Part shown: piece by piece, positions 11,270 to 22,622 of the stretch
How positions within the stretch are numbered: position 1 is the first letter of the stretch
Layout: every line of letters starts with the position of its first letter
NCBI GenBank assembly: GCA_027475525.1
Contig: JAMWFC010000082.1
Span: 2,850,597 to 2,914,596 of the forward strand
Source: Macrolepiota albuminosa
Lineage: Eukaryota > Basidiomycota > Agaricomycetes > Agaricales > Agaricaceae
Direction: 5' to 3'
DNA: 64,000 nucleotides
The notes under the pieces: generated by a model
What the model was told of the DNA's origin: nothing
Databases searched by the model: none
What the model saw: the letters and a program-made list of their open reading frames with translations, nothing else
Translations under genes and position numbers: made by a program

Positions 11270-13148
11270 TTATAGCTTTGACGTGAACTGGGACTCTGTC
11301 ACCCCTTTGCCCATTGCGGCAGTCGAGGACACACCGCCAGTGACAGTCTTGATGAGATTGTCAGCATAATCTGCGCCGGACCACTAAATGATCGATTACT
11401 ATTCGCGTAAATCTTTGTAAGAGGACAAAGACGTACTTTCTGATGTGTCAAAACATCGGTGCCAAGGTCGCGCTCTTTCCGTTGAACAAGTTCCACATAG
11501 GCTTTCATTCCCGTTTTCGCAAAGTTTTGTGCAAACAAATCGGAGATGTACGCGTTGGAATGGAGTCCACCGAGCTGGGAAAGGTGAGTTGGATGTTTTT
11601 TCAGCATGGAGTTAGGACATCTTACTGTGATGAACTGCCACACGAAGCCAAGCTTGCCAAGCTGCCACACATACCCTTCCATATCCTTTTCGCCGAGCCC
11701 TGCTGCATCCCAATTGAACGATGGACTTAGATTGTATGCTAGCCATTGTCCGGGATGTACAGCATGCACACCAGCTGCAAACTCTTGAGCCTGTGCCAAA
11801 ATAGGCTTCTTCGTCTCCATCCATAACAAATCGGCATAGGGTGCAAATGCGATGGCACGGTTCACTGCGCACTGGGTTCCACCTTGGTATCGATAGTAAC
11901 CCTCTCTCGTTCGAGGTGCATCCCAGTCCCAGAACGGCACGCTCTTCAGCCCGAATTCCTTCTGAGCGATTGACACAGCTGCGGGATAAGATGTGTGTGC
12001 AACGCGTCCAAGGAACTTCTTCACCACGGAGGAATTGGCGCCTTGGTTTGTGAGCGCGTCTGCCAGCGTTTCTGAGAACAATTTAAGTTTCGCAGCTCGA
12101 ATCCACTCGTCTTCAATGGTCTGGAGCTCCGCGCCGTTCTTGCCGGCTCTCTCAGCGTTTACCATGACGGTATTCAGAGGCGTAAGGCTTGGGTTGGTAG
12201 AACCGAGGATGAAAGCGTGATCACGGTCATCGATGTTAGACGTGATAAGGGTAGCTGCTTCCGAGTCAGTACGTGCAACAGCAAGGTTCTCAACGCCCAT
12301 GATATCAAACTGTAGACGGATGGCGACGAGTCGGTTTATGTGTTCCTGAATGGGTACGAGGACCTTGCCCGCCATGTGCCCGCACTTCTTTGTCCCAGGC
12401 GCTTGGTCCTCGATATGAATGCCGGCAGCACCTTTCTCGACGAACATCTTGGCAAGCTTCATGACTGCAGTAAGTCCACCGTGACCCGTGTCCGCGTCGG
12501 CAACTATCGGGCGGAGGTAGTCGACATACGGTGTCTTGGAAAGCTCGGAATCTGTCATGTTTGAGCGAGCTTCGCGCTGCTTACGGTCGTGGAAGAGCTG
12601 GGCCATGAAGAGATGCTCCACCTTGTTGGGCACGGTGTTGGAAGGGTAGTCTGGGGCGCTAGATGTCAACAGCGATGAATATTACAACTAAAATGCGGAA
12701 ATACCTGCAAGATCTGGACCAGGTTCATTCGTGCTCGATGCAGTACTGGACGACTGCCAGCCCGAAACGTACACCGTCTCGAGATATTTGGCCATCTGTG
12801 TTACTTGGACTGGATCAAGCCTGTTTCACGACAATCAGCGAGCGAGAAATCTCGACAGTTGGACAGAACGTACGCTCCGTAGGTATGTGAAGGCGTGCCG
12901 CGTCGTGCGTGATCAGAGAGCAAAGCCCAAAGCTTTTGCGCCATGGCGTTGGATGCGTATTGAATAGGCAATGTGCCACGCTTGGCAACAACCTCCGCTG
13001 CAGTGTAGGGGCGCTTTACTCGTGCAAAACGCGGGCTCTAATAATGAGTTAGCTGAAGTACAAATTGTGGCAAGGAGTGCAAGCTTACGTTCCACCATCG
13101 CTCGACTTCAGCGACTTCCTTGGCAAATGCAGCGCGTTCGTTAGACAT
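11270..13148 (-). CDS. ICL1: Isocitrate lyase, peroxisomal form
   Basis: Cleaves isocitrate to glyoxylate and succinate, the first committed step of the glyoxylate cycle used on acetate, ethanol and fatty acids. The start at 13148 gives [19 protein letters not shown]. The catalytic signature [18 protein letters not shown] is intact, as are [32 protein letters not shown] and NLSPSFNWD. Introns near the 3' end split [17 protein letters not shown] and [14 protein letters not shown]. The protein ends SQFTSKL, with SKL a canonical type-1 peroxisomal signal. Size agrees with the roughly 540-residue family. A 77-bp duplication repeats the start codon region (13095-13248), so the ATG occurs twice; 13148 is used because it is adjacent to the rest of the gene. 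Neighbouring malic enzyme suggests, but does not prove, shared carbon-source regulation. Confidence 0.95.
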
Positions 13149-13248
13149 GATGGAGTAAAAGGATTGAAAAGCCATCGCTCGACTTCAGCGACTTCCTTGG
13201 CAAATGCAGCGCGTTCGTTAGACATGATGGAGTAAAAGGATTGAAAAG
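13095..13248. repeat. 77-bp direct tandem duplication 6
   Basis: Copies 13095-13171 and 13172-13248; duplicates the first exon and ATG of the isocitrate lyase gene. Confidence 0.95.
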
Positions 13249-13663
13249 AGGTTTGGTGTTATATCGTGAACGGATTTGGATTTATGCCCCCGGATATAGA
13301 GTATTGAGCATGTGATATTCTTTCTTAGACCTCGGCACCCGCCGGGGTAGACTTGACGCCTCCATCCGTCGGCGCTCCTTCTCCTCTTGTCATATAAATC
13401 TCTCAGCTCGAATATTGTTTTTGCCCACTACAGTACTGCCGTATTTCACGCAATAGCAATGTCACCCAAGCCTCTTGGCGAGGACCATCGTGAGACAGTC
13501 CAACTGTCCTCTTGACGTTCTTAACATATGAGAGGACGGCGATTAAAGGCATGCGTATTTTATTTTATCTTCTATCCCCATCATACACTAGACCCGCAAG
13601 TCCATATCTGACTACAAAGGCGAACACACTCCCCGCAACCTATTGAACCTTAGCTCGCTCCAA
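13249..13663. other. Intergenic, upstream of isocitrate lyase
   Basis: Contains the promoter of isocitrate lyase and the 3' end of Alg7, both on the minus strand. AT-rich tracts (13561-13600) suit an Alg7 terminator. I could not assign a specific regulatory motif. Confidence 0.45.
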
Positions 13664-15424
13664 TTATCCAATCAACAGACTTGCCTGAGACCACATGAGA
13701 ACCTGAACTAGTTTCTTTTCGCCCATGGGACCTAATCGGATGAGAAAGAAGTTTAGGAGAGTCAGATTTGTCGATTTCAGTATTACTCCCGTTCTCGGGT
13801 GCAGTGTCAGTTGTGCGAGTCCCATCGCAGCCATCATGCGCAGTGTGAATGATGTGAGTGGTGATGGCTCCTCATCGAAAATCGTTGTTGATGGATACAA
13901 CATGTTAGTATCTGCGTCGTACCTACCGCAACAGGGACGCAAAGTGAGTTTCCAGAATGATCACCAGCCAAGCCCGCTTCGACGTACTTTGGAACGCGGT
14001 GCCTAGGACAAGGAACAAATCCAAAAAGCTGCGGACAAGACATAATGAAATTGAGAATTTGCGGTATAAAGAACAACAGGAGCGTTTTGGAGAAATGGGC
14101 CTGAATGCCGACTACTGCAAATGCCATGCCGGTAACATAGCACAAGGTATCGCCCGGAAACGCGCGTGCAGGGGGGCCTGAATGCCGACTACTGCAAATG
14201 CCATGCCGGTAACATAGCACAAGGTATCGCCCGGAAACGCGCGTGCAGGGAACCTAAATCATCACAACCAATGAGAACAGACTGCGCATGATTGTTCAGA
14301 ACTTGCCAGTTGTGATACAGGAATCCAGTGCAACGGCCACGAGCGGCATCATAAAGTACAGACTGAATAGGTGGCGTTCTACGAGCTCACGACTTCCATA
14401 TGCCATCCCTGCACTCCAGACACCCCCGAAGCCTAACTCTGATCTATTACCCAGCAGGTGAAGAGGTATTCTGAAGTCTATAGGCCACGGCAGATACAGC
14501 AGATCATTTAGGATGACGGAAAGAGCAATGATTAGTGCTTGCGAAGCTTCAGAGCCATTGATACCTGCGAGGATGTTAAAGCTGTTTGTAGCAAAAGTAG
14601 ATAATAGCGCCATGTAGATATAATACAATGGGCCTAAGGAAACACTTCTCATAAAATTGTTTAGTTGGTAAGAGGAGGTTTACACACACCTAGATTGACA
14701 AGAGTCCCAAGGAAGAAACGCAGAGGTAATGGGACAACAACGTGGGTGTTTCCTCGTTCAGCATAGTAGACCATGAGGAGAGGAATTGATGCTATAATGG
14801 GGATAGGTAATTTATGGCGCCAACGAATGTCAAAGACGTCATCTAAAAAGCCCAGCATGGTCGCGATTATCAGAGATAGGAGCGATGACAGATAAACTGA
14901 AAGCTAGTAAGTCATTATGATATCAATGAGGTCGTTTGTATTACATGAACCAGCGTAACGCACCTGGTAATGAGGGAACTCCACTACCGATATTCCTTGG
15001 GCTTCATTAGGCTTTTGGCTAGCGAAATTCATAATGAAATTGGAGAACGCAAACGGGATAAACAGCAGTAGAAGCAAGATGTACACCAACGCGCACACGA
15101 GTCCCTGGCTCTCCGGTCTATAGCCTCATAAGAAACGTAATTCATGTACAGGCTGAAACAATATCGTACGGACATGGGAATTTCATGGCGATACGGTTTC
15201 AGCAGGTCTCCACCCTTCAGTCCAGCCTTCACAAAGGATGGTCCAAGTGCAGGTATGAAGTAAACGGTGGCTAGAAATGCGAAGATCGAAAAGCCAAGAG
15301 AAGTGTATAGAGCTGGAAGAGGTGGCACGGGATCCAGGAGAGGTCGAACAATGAACCAGGCGGCAACGGGCACCAGGCCCAGGAGTAGGACACGCGGCAA
15401 GGGACGCGGGGGTAGCGCACGCAT
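13664..15424 (-). CDS. ALG7: UDP-GlcNAc:dolichyl-phosphate GlcNAc-1-P transferase
   Basis: Transfers GlcNAc-1-phosphate from UDP-GlcNAc to dolichyl phosphate in the ER membrane, the first step of N-glycan precursor synthesis and the target of tunicamycin. Start chosen at the ATG at 15424 ([20 protein letters not shown]). Multiple hydrophobic spans follow, with family motifs [41 protein letters not shown] (aspartate-rich metal/substrate loop), [16 protein letters not shown], and the C-terminal [26 protein letters not shown] segment, then [11 protein letters not shown] and [15 protein letters not shown]. At least five introns are needed. A 77-bp duplication (14097-14250) repeats the [13 protein letters not shown] region. 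The gene is divergent from the SET/Tad3 unit with about 230 bp between them. Confidence 0.9.
14097..14250. repeat. 77-bp direct tandem duplication 7
   Basis: Copies 14097-14173 and 14174-14250, within Alg7. Confidence 0.95.
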
Positions 15425-15649
15425 GATAGTAGATGAGAAGAAATGGGCTGTGGCATCCACACCCACCTGGCGCGCAGACGTGTCGCGAGCACGTGCTCAG
15501 ACATGAGTGCGGCTCTCGGATTTGATTTCGTCGAATGACCTCGGTGACTGCACCTCTGCACCTTAATAACACAGGGTGTGTGATCCGCCGTACCAATGAT
15601 AAGGGCAGAGGCGTGTATGGTTAGTGACTCTGGTGCTTAACTTGAGCTC

Positions 15650-17612
15650 AAGCGTCCTCTGACGCTGCATCAGCATCTCGATCTATATCTGCCCATACAA
15701 TAGTCGAAATTAGCCCTGTTCTCTTTTTTTCCAAGGAGGAGTATGCAGAACATGGTAATCTATATCTGCCCATACAATAGTCGAAATTAGCCCTGTTCTC
15801 TTTTTTTCCAAGGAGGAGTATGCAGAACATGGTAAGTTCTGTGACAGTCATATATCCAAGCTTTGACTGATGGGATGCTCAGGGAGATTCACGCTGCTAG
15901 ATGACTATACATTCAAATGGGCTGACGGAAGGATGGCTCTCGCACTGGGACTTGGTACGTACAAATACCAGGCTTTCTAGAACCTTGCCTCGAATCTCAG
16001 TTTTTTCCTGCCTTATAAGGGTCTTTATTCAATCATTCTGATAATCCAAATGTATCATATGCCCTTGACAGGCCTACCGAATCCATTAGATACACGACGG
16101 TGCGCGATATTGCGCCCGGCGAGGAACTTTGTATATTCTATGGTCACAATTTGTGGTTCAAGCCCGTAGGTCTCTCCGAAAAAGCCGCTTTGCTGTCCGA
16201 ATTGGATGCAGAAGATGGTTGGGGTGGGCTGTCAGCCGTCGGAGAGAGCGCAGATCCAGTCTCATCCCAAGAAGAAAGCCCATTTGAGAAGGGAGACCCT
16301 GATGAAGTCATTCCAGAAGAGGAGCTTCCATTCACTAGGTACAAACTCCCGCCTGAGGAGGAAGACTTAGAGTCCATCCGAACAGGTGCGTATCCGGTAT
16401 AAACCCCAGATTTTTCATGACTCATGGTCCTTTTTGGCGACTTAGTTGAAGCATGGGTCGTGGACATTCCGGATCCACGACACATAACGACGATGCTTAA
16501 GCGAGTCTTCTATTCCACTGTCTTCTATCGTGCCTTGGCTCACTCGGAACCAAAAGATGGCTGAAGCAAGCAGGTCTTGAGACTCCCGATCTTGGGCACC
16601 TCAAACGAATACGGAAGACGAGCGAAACCGCTACCCTCCTCCTTGCAGCCCTCGCCGTATCTCCGACCTTGGGCACCTCAAACGAATACGGAAGACGAGC
16701 GAAACCGCTACCCTCCTCCTTGCAGCCCTCGCCGTATCTCCGACTCTCCTTGTACTCCAAGTGACTTGGGCCTACCTCCGCCATACACTGTTCTTGTTCC
16801 GAGCACCCCCGCGCTGACACCGATTTCACTAAAGCTGAAGTCAACGTTCTGGCCAACGTTGTTCACGCCGCCTAGAAAGGGTGAAGCCGAGGAATGGACC
16901 CGAGGCCAGGCACATTGGGCGTGGCAAGCGATGAAGACTGTAGTTATCGCAGCACATGATGCACGAAGTCGAGGAGAGGTAATTAGGCACATTGGGCGTG
17001 GCAAGCGATGAAGACTGTAGTTATCGCAGCACATGATGCACGAAGTCGAGGAGAGGTAATTGTTATTTATGGGATTGGGTTCACAATTCATTTACTCCTT
17101 GGGGGTTGCAGTTGCCAATTGCGGCTCATGTCGCTGCCCCTTACGGAACGACAACAAGTTCCTCTCTGGACATGGCCTTCACTGCATGTGACACAAGGCA
17201 GTCAAGTGCACACCCTCTTCGACATGCTGTAATCAACGTCATACGGAAAATGGCTGATTACCAAGCGTCTTCTTCGACACCTGCGCCGATGGAGACATCT
17301 CGACTTACATCCTCAGGATCAGCCACGCCCAACTCCGGGGATGTCGAGGTACACAACGGCGGAAACTATCTTCTCACATCACTCACGATGTTTACCACAC
17401 ATGAACCATGCATCATGTGTAGCATGGCCTTGATTCATTCTCGAGTAAAAGAAATTGTCTATCTTAGGAAGATGCCTCGGACAGGCGGATGTGGTGGCGC
17501 TGCTTGCTTACCCACACTCAAGGGCGTAAACCATCGGTTTGGTATTGCTCATTGGAACGACGATATCGGTACTGGCGAGGAGTTAGATGTCGATGACACT
17601 ATTGATGCGTAA
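15650..17612 (+). CDS. SET-domain protein joined to tRNA adenosine deaminase subunit Tad3
   Basis: Two modules in one strand and apparently one reading unit. The first half is a SET methyltransferase core: AHTIVEISPVLFFSKEEY, LLDDYTFKWADGRMALALG, then SLFNHSDNPNVSYALD and RDIAPGEELCIFYGHNLWF, carrying the NHS and ELCxFYG features that bind AdoMet. It runs through EAWVVDIPDPRHITTML into a Tad3 half: PYTVLVPSTPALTPISL, LPIAAHV, HPLRHAVINVIRKM (HAV replaces the catalytic HAE, the hallmark of the Tad3 partner), then EPCIMCSMALIHSRVKEIVY and NHRFGIAHWN. Tad2/Tad3 makes inosine at tRNA position 34. Two duplications (16591, 16908) and a one-base shift near 16745 sit inside the Tad3 part. No ATG was found for the SET part, so the 5' end is approximate. 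Two separate genes remain possible. Confidence 0.68.
15681..15834. repeat. 77-bp direct tandem duplication 8
   Basis: Copies 15681-15757 and 15758-15834; repeats the first recognisable SET exon. Confidence 0.95.
16591..16744. repeat. 77-bp direct tandem duplication 9
   Basis: Copies 16591-16667 and 16668-16744; within the linker between SET and Tad3 modules. Confidence 0.95.
16908..17061. repeat. 77-bp direct tandem duplication 10
   Basis: Copies 16908-16984 and 16985-17061; repeats the HWAWQAMKTVVIAAHDARSR segment of the Tad3 module. Confidence 0.95.
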
Positions 17613-17954
17613 TCAGCTCACGCCACACCCAGCTTCAGCCTATTACATGCAAATGCGGGCAGCTGTCGACATTGATTCAAGACTGTTATGAAGTACAACT
17701 GCGTTTTATTTGGTGGCAAGAAGGGAGATTGTTCATGCTCGTTGACATATCATGATACGAATGTTGCGCCACTCCCATGGTCACACGAGAAAGAAGTCAA
17801 CAACTTTGATTTTTTTTCTTTGCTAAATGAGTACTTCCGTTGATACAACAGCACCATAAATAGATGCATACAGTTTTACATATAGATGATGTAGGGTCGT
17901 AATGAAAACATACATTTAGATGAATACAATCACAGTTGAAGGGGAGAGACAATG
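17613..17954. other. Intergenic, between convergent genes
   Basis: 3'-3' spacer between the Tad3 unit and malic enzyme; AT-rich with T-runs near 17810-17825. Nothing else seen. Confidence 0.45.
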
Positions 17955-20525
17955 TTACAAGCGGTGCTCACTCCCATTGATATTACCATTTCCATATGGT
18001 AGACGTGTAGAACGAGGTTGCCATTGCTTCAACTTCACATGATCCAGCAGAGCAGCATCAGACATTTTTCTGATAAAGCTATTCTCGTCAACCCCCTATC
18101 ATTCAGGAGACCATCAGTAATCATCCAACCAGCATCAGACATTTTTCTGATAAAGCTATTCTCGTCAACCCCCTATCATTCAGGAGACCATCAGTAATCA
18201 TCCAACAACAAGAAAATTAGAGACCTACATCTTTTTGAGCCGCACGAATGACAGCCAATGCAATACGAGCACTGATATCGCGGATACGCGCAAGGCGCGG
18301 GTACACTTGGTCCGCCTTCCTCTCTTCGTCCGTAAGAGCCTCAGAGAGTGCGATAGATGCCTGCTCGACCATAGAGTCGGTCACATGGCGTGCTTTTGAC
18401 AAGATGGTGCCCATGCCGATGCCAGGGAAAATGTACATGTTGTTTCCCTGTCCGGGTTCGTAGGTCTTCCCTGCGCGCTCAACGGGCTTGTACGGGCTTC
18501 CGGAGGCAAAGATGACCGAGCCGTTTGTCCTGCATCGTAGGTCTTCCCTGCGCGCTCAACGGGCTTGTACGGGCTTCCGGAGGCAAAGATGACCGAGCCG
18601 TTTGTCCTGCATGATTATTCAGTGGGTATGGAAAGGGAGTGAATGAGCAAATCATAAACACACCATTGGATAGCGTCAGTAAAATCTAATTCACAAAGGG
18701 ACACAGGATTCGAGAGGGGAAAGATGATCGGGCGAGTATTGACGGAATAGCGTCAGTAAAATCTAATTCACAAAGGGACACAGGATTCGAGAGGGGAAAG
18801 ATGATCGGGCGAGTATTGACGGAGCCATGAGGCGCACGACTTCCTCCGTGAAAGCATTCTGAAAAAGATGCACTGTGAATAGAAGGCTAAAAGGGATTTC
18901 GATGAGCACGCATACCCGGATTGTGCTAAGCCCGAGCAACGCGGTTGGTCTAACATATCCAATGATATCAATAAGATTCGTCAGCGGTGGACCATTATAG
19001 TCCGTACGCGCGAAATCTGATTGGCCAAAGTCAGATACTACAGATACACGTGAGAATATGACAGATTTACATTTCTTGTGTTCCTGGAGACCTTTCCTAT
19101 CAGCCGTAATAAGGCCTTTAGAGTCCACGGTCTAATTTTCTCGGTAAAACGTGGGAAGGTGAGAAAAAGAAAGAACTTACGTATATCCTTTCGCGAGCCT
19201 CGTCTTCACTCATACCAAGCAGCTTGAAGAACGACATCAACTGCTTTGCGACGCCAATGCCAGCAGAACCAGCACCAAAGAACAGGATACGGTGATCTGT
19301 AAGTGGTTTTCCCGACGCTGCACTCGAAAGTTTCGCGGCATTAATGAAACCCGAGAGAATGACCGCGCCTGGAAATGTCAAGGATCGATCAATATTCTGA
19401 ACATGCCCGGGAAGAAAGGAAGGCTCAGACCTGTACCCTGGATCTAGAACGCGTCGACAAGTAAGCATGTGATATTTGGTAAAAGATAACAAGATGATAA
19501 CACACATCATCGTTGAAGCAGCGGTATTGAGAGCGGAACATGTCGAGATAGCGGAAAGCATTGTCCGTTGAGAAGTCTTCAAATTGAACCAAGAGCGACG
19601 GGAAGACTTCTCTCATTGCCTCCATGAATTCTTTCATGAATGGATCCATCTATCTTCAAATTGAACCAAGAGCGACGGGAAGACTTCTCTCATTGCCTCC
19701 ATGAATTCTTTCATGAATGGATCCATCTAAGAGACGGAATAATCTAAGCAGACGAAGGGATATAACTGCTTTTTAGAGATCCTTGCCTCTTGAACGTCAG
19801 GACGCCTGCGGCGCGCACCAATGTACAGGGGATCATCGAGGAACCGTTGTGTATTCGTGCCCAGGTCAAGGCAGATCGGAACGGTAGTCGCAGGGTCGAT
19901 TCCAGCGCCAGCGATGTACAGGTCCCTGTAAATGGCGACATGAGTGGGAACACAGCAGTTGAAAAAGATTAGCACACAAACAATTTTCCGATGCTGATAG
20001 GCAAACCATTGGCTCCGAGGTCGCCCAGTCCCAGGATACGAGAGCCTAGTACATTCAGTGGGATAATGTCACACGGATGCTCAAAGTATTTACTCACCAT
20101 CAGTCACGACTGCGATCCTGGAGTTTGCGCCACCAGACCAAGTGCGAAGGACTTCCCGAATACGGCCGCGGTTCTCAATGCTCACGTACAAGCCCTCAGG
20201 GCGGCGCCAGATGTGCGAATATTGCGAGCACGCATCGCCGACCTAACATCAAAATTAAAAACAATGTGAGACATGTAGCGGTTGGGCCGTTAGCCAAATG
20301 TACCGTTGGCGTGTAGAGGATAGGAATGATCTCAAGCATGTTGGCCAAGAGGACCTCATAAAATAAGTTTGGATCGCGTTCCTTTAACCCAGACATGTAG
20401 ATGTATTTCTCGAGGGGGTCTGTTTTGCTGCGAAGTTGTTCGAGACATCTTTGTCGGTGGTCAGTATTATTGAAATAAGGAGGAATTCGAGGAGCGGGCG
20501 AGAAACTATGAGGAATAGTTGACAT
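17955..20525 (-). CDS. Malic enzyme, NAD(P)-dependent
   Basis: Oxidative decarboxylation of malate to pyruvate with NAD(P)H production; supplies reducing power for lipid synthesis or mitochondrial pyruvate, depending on location. The start at 20525 gives MSTIPHSFSPAPRIPPYFNN with no clear mitochondrial presequence. Family segments run in order: DPLEKYIYMSGLKERDPNLFY, ILYTPTV, RVLGLGDLGANGLPISIGK, GIDPATTVPICLDLGTNT, FEDFSTDNAF, ILFFGAGSAGIGVAKQL (dinucleotide site), LTNLIDIIGYVRPTALLGLS, NPVSLCELDFTDAIQW, SPYKPV-like, NMYIFPGIGMG and RDISARIALAVI. It ends NINGSEHRL at 17955. Four 77-bp duplications (18053, 18458, 18670, 19576) interrupt it, giving it the highest joint density of any host gene here. 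Cofactor preference cannot be read from sequence. Confidence 0.92.
18053..18206. repeat. 77-bp direct tandem duplication 11
   Basis: Copies 18053-18129 and 18130-18206; 3' part of malic enzyme. Confidence 0.95.
18458..18611. repeat. 77-bp direct tandem duplication 12
   Basis: Copies 18458-18534 and 18535-18611; duplicates the NGSVIFASGSPYKPVERAGK region of malic enzyme. Confidence 0.95.
18670..18823. repeat. 77-bp direct tandem duplication 13
   Basis: Copies 18670-18746 and 18747-18823; duplicates the FPLSNPVSLCELDFTDAI region of malic enzyme. Confidence 0.95.
19576..19729. repeat. 77-bp direct tandem duplication 14
   Basis: Copies 19576-19652 and 19653-19729; duplicates the MKEFMEAMREVFPSLLVQFE region of malic enzyme. 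Confidence 0.95.
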
Positions 20526-20989
20526 GGTGTCTCAATGACTGTGGAGCGAATGGAAAGAAACGGAACCCTTGTGTTTTTATATGTGTTCGGAGGTTTATGT
20601 CAAACGCGTTTATAGTGGCTGTCCGAGAGCAAGGGGGTCAATAATTTGCTTAAACTTCACACATGTGAATGTTCGGATGAAGGTTTGAGACCATGCTTAT
20701 CACCGTGAAAGAGGAGAAAGCGGAAGACGCGGACAGTTGAATTGCCATTTCTAGATTGGCGGCATTCCGACCGAGAATCACCGTCAAGTTCAGTTCAAAG
20801 AGAGTTAGGGCAGGAAGGGCAAGTATTGTATTTGTATATTATTTGTGCTGATGATAGATGGGAAAACACAGGATGGAAGCGTGTAGGCGCTGCGGAAAGA
20901 TGGGGAGGTGTATATCAGTCAAGGTGGGAAAAACAGGGACGAGGGGGGTAAACGCACATGGAAAGATTATTATCGTCAATGAGAGGAAA
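20526..20989. other. Intergenic, malic enzyme promoter
   Basis: Upstream of malic enzyme and downstream of mL58 (both minus). A TTTTTATATG stretch at 20574-20583 could be a TATA-like site for malic enzyme. Nothing else recognised. Confidence 0.35.
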
Positions 20990-21556
20990 TCACCAAAACT
21001 GTTGCCGTTTTGCACGGATTGCGCGGGCTGTAATTTTCTTTTCGCTCCAATTTTCCCTGAGTTTTGCTTGCTTCTCTGCATCTATACGGAAACGTGCTCT
21101 TCTTGCGGAAGACTTGAGCGCGGCGATGGCCCCAACGAAATTCGACGAAACACCAAACATCTCAGCCAACTTCAACCGTGTGTAGGTATTTGGATCTGAG
21201 CGTCGTAGGCGGCGGATCTCGGCAACGACCTTATCGGACGCGCGGTCTGGTGTAGGGATCTCTTTTCGCACGAGGGGGGGAAGCGGCGCGCTTGTGACGG
21301 GCACTGGAGGTCGCAGCAGAGGAGAGGTTGGGTTAGTGGATAGGGAGAACGGTGAGGGCGCCGTTGGGGGCGGGCGGTGGATAAAAGTCAAGTCCTCGTC
21401 TTCGAGAGTGGTGACGACGGCCTTGGGGTTGTTAACGAGCGGGTCTGCGACACGCATGGGAGGGCGTTCGGACGTGCCTGGCTTTGGACGTCTGTGGCGC
21501 GTGGCATAATTGCGCACGAACGACGTCGACGCTGTCAGTCGTCTGCACAAGTTCAT
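20990..21556 (-). CDS. MRPL20: Mitochondrial large-subunit ribosomal protein mL58 (MRPL20)
   Basis: Fungal-specific protein of the mitoribosomal large subunit. Single exon, 188 residues, with the start ATG at 21556 directly at the edge of the N gap. The N-terminus MNLCRRLTASTSFVRNYATR is a basic, hydroxylated presequence typical of matrix import. The body carries the family helix-turn segment SDKVVAEIRRLRRSDPNTYT, then LKLAEMFGVSSNFVGAIA, and the basic C-terminus NWSEKKITARAIRAKRQQFW. An additional upstream exon hidden in the gap cannot be excluded. Downstream neighbour is malic enzyme on the same strand. Confidence 0.85.
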   Translation of the reverse strand: MNLCRRLTASTSFVRNYATRHRRPKPGTSERPPMRVADPLVNNPKAVVTTLEDEDLTFIHRPPPTAPSPFSLSTNPTSPLLRPPVPVTSAPLPPLVRKEIPTPDRASDKVVAEIRRLRRSDPNTYTRLKLAEMFGVSSNFVGAIAALKSSARRARFRIDAEKQAKLRENWSEKKITARAIRAKRQQFW

Positions 21557-22440
21557 NNNNNNNNNNNNNNNNNNNNNNNNNNNNNNNNNNNNNNNNNNNN
21601 NNNNNNNNNNNNNNNNNNNNNNNNNNNNNNNNNNNNNNNNNNNNNNNNNNNNNNNNNNNNNNNNNNNNNNNNNNNNNNNNNNNNNNNNNNNNNNNNNNNN
21701 NNNNNNNNNNNNNNNNNNNNNNNNNNNNNNNNNNNNNNNNNNNNNNNNNNNNNNNNNNNNNNNNNNNNNNNNNNNNNNNNNNNNNNNNNNNNNNNNNNNN
21801 NNNNNNNNNNNNNNNNNNNNNNNNNNNNNNNNNNNNNNNNNNNNNNNNNNNNNNNNNNNNNNNNNNNNNNNNNNNNNNNNNNNNNNNNNNNNNNNNNNNN
21901 NNNNNNNNNNNNNNNNNNNNNNNNNNNNNNNNNNNNNNNNNNNNNNNNNNNNNNNNNNNNNNNNNNNNNNNNNNNNNNNNNNNNNNNNNNNNNNNNNNNN
22001 NNNNNNNNNNNNNNNNNNNNNNNNNNNNNNNNNNNNNNNNNNNNNNNNNNNNNNNNNNNNNNNNNNNNNNNNNNNNNNNNNNNNNNNNNNNNNNNNNNNN
22101 NNNNNNNNNNNNNNNNNNNNNNNNNNNNNNNNNNNNNNNNNNNNNNNNNNNNNNNNNNNNNNNNNNNNNNNNNNNNNNNNNNNNNNNNNNNNNNNNNNNN
22201 NNNNNNNNNNNNNNNNNNNNNNNNNNNNNNNNNNNNNNNNNNNNNNNNNNNNNNNNNNNNNNNNNNNNNNNNNNNNNNNNNNNNNNNNNNNNNNNNNNNN
22301 NNNNNNNNNNNNNNNNNNNNNNNNNNNNNNNNNNNNNNNNNNNNNNNNNNNNNNNNNNNNNNNNNNNNNNNNNNNNNNNNNNNNNNNNNNNNNNNNNNNN
22401 NNNNNNNNNNNNNNNNNNNNNNNNNNNNNNNNNNNNNNNN
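21557..22440. other. Assembly gap (884 N)
   Basis: Undetermined bases. It hides the promoter of mL58 and the C-terminal half of the glutathione S-transferase. Confidence 1.
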
Positions 22441-22622
22441 TCCGTGTATCCTATCCGAGCCAAAAGTCCCAGGAGGTGAAAAATAAAACAAAAAAAAATA
22501 AGAAAGAGAAACACACGCTGTTTAGCATACGGAATATCTACCGGCGCCGCGTTCCTAAAATGGCTAGCTAAACACGTTCACAATAAACCAAAGGGGAGGG
22601 AACCAAGAAGACTTTTACAAAC

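Noticed and set aside
21377..22571. Long open frames of 312-369 codons across 21,377-22,571
   Set aside because: They are translated N bases of the assembly gap.
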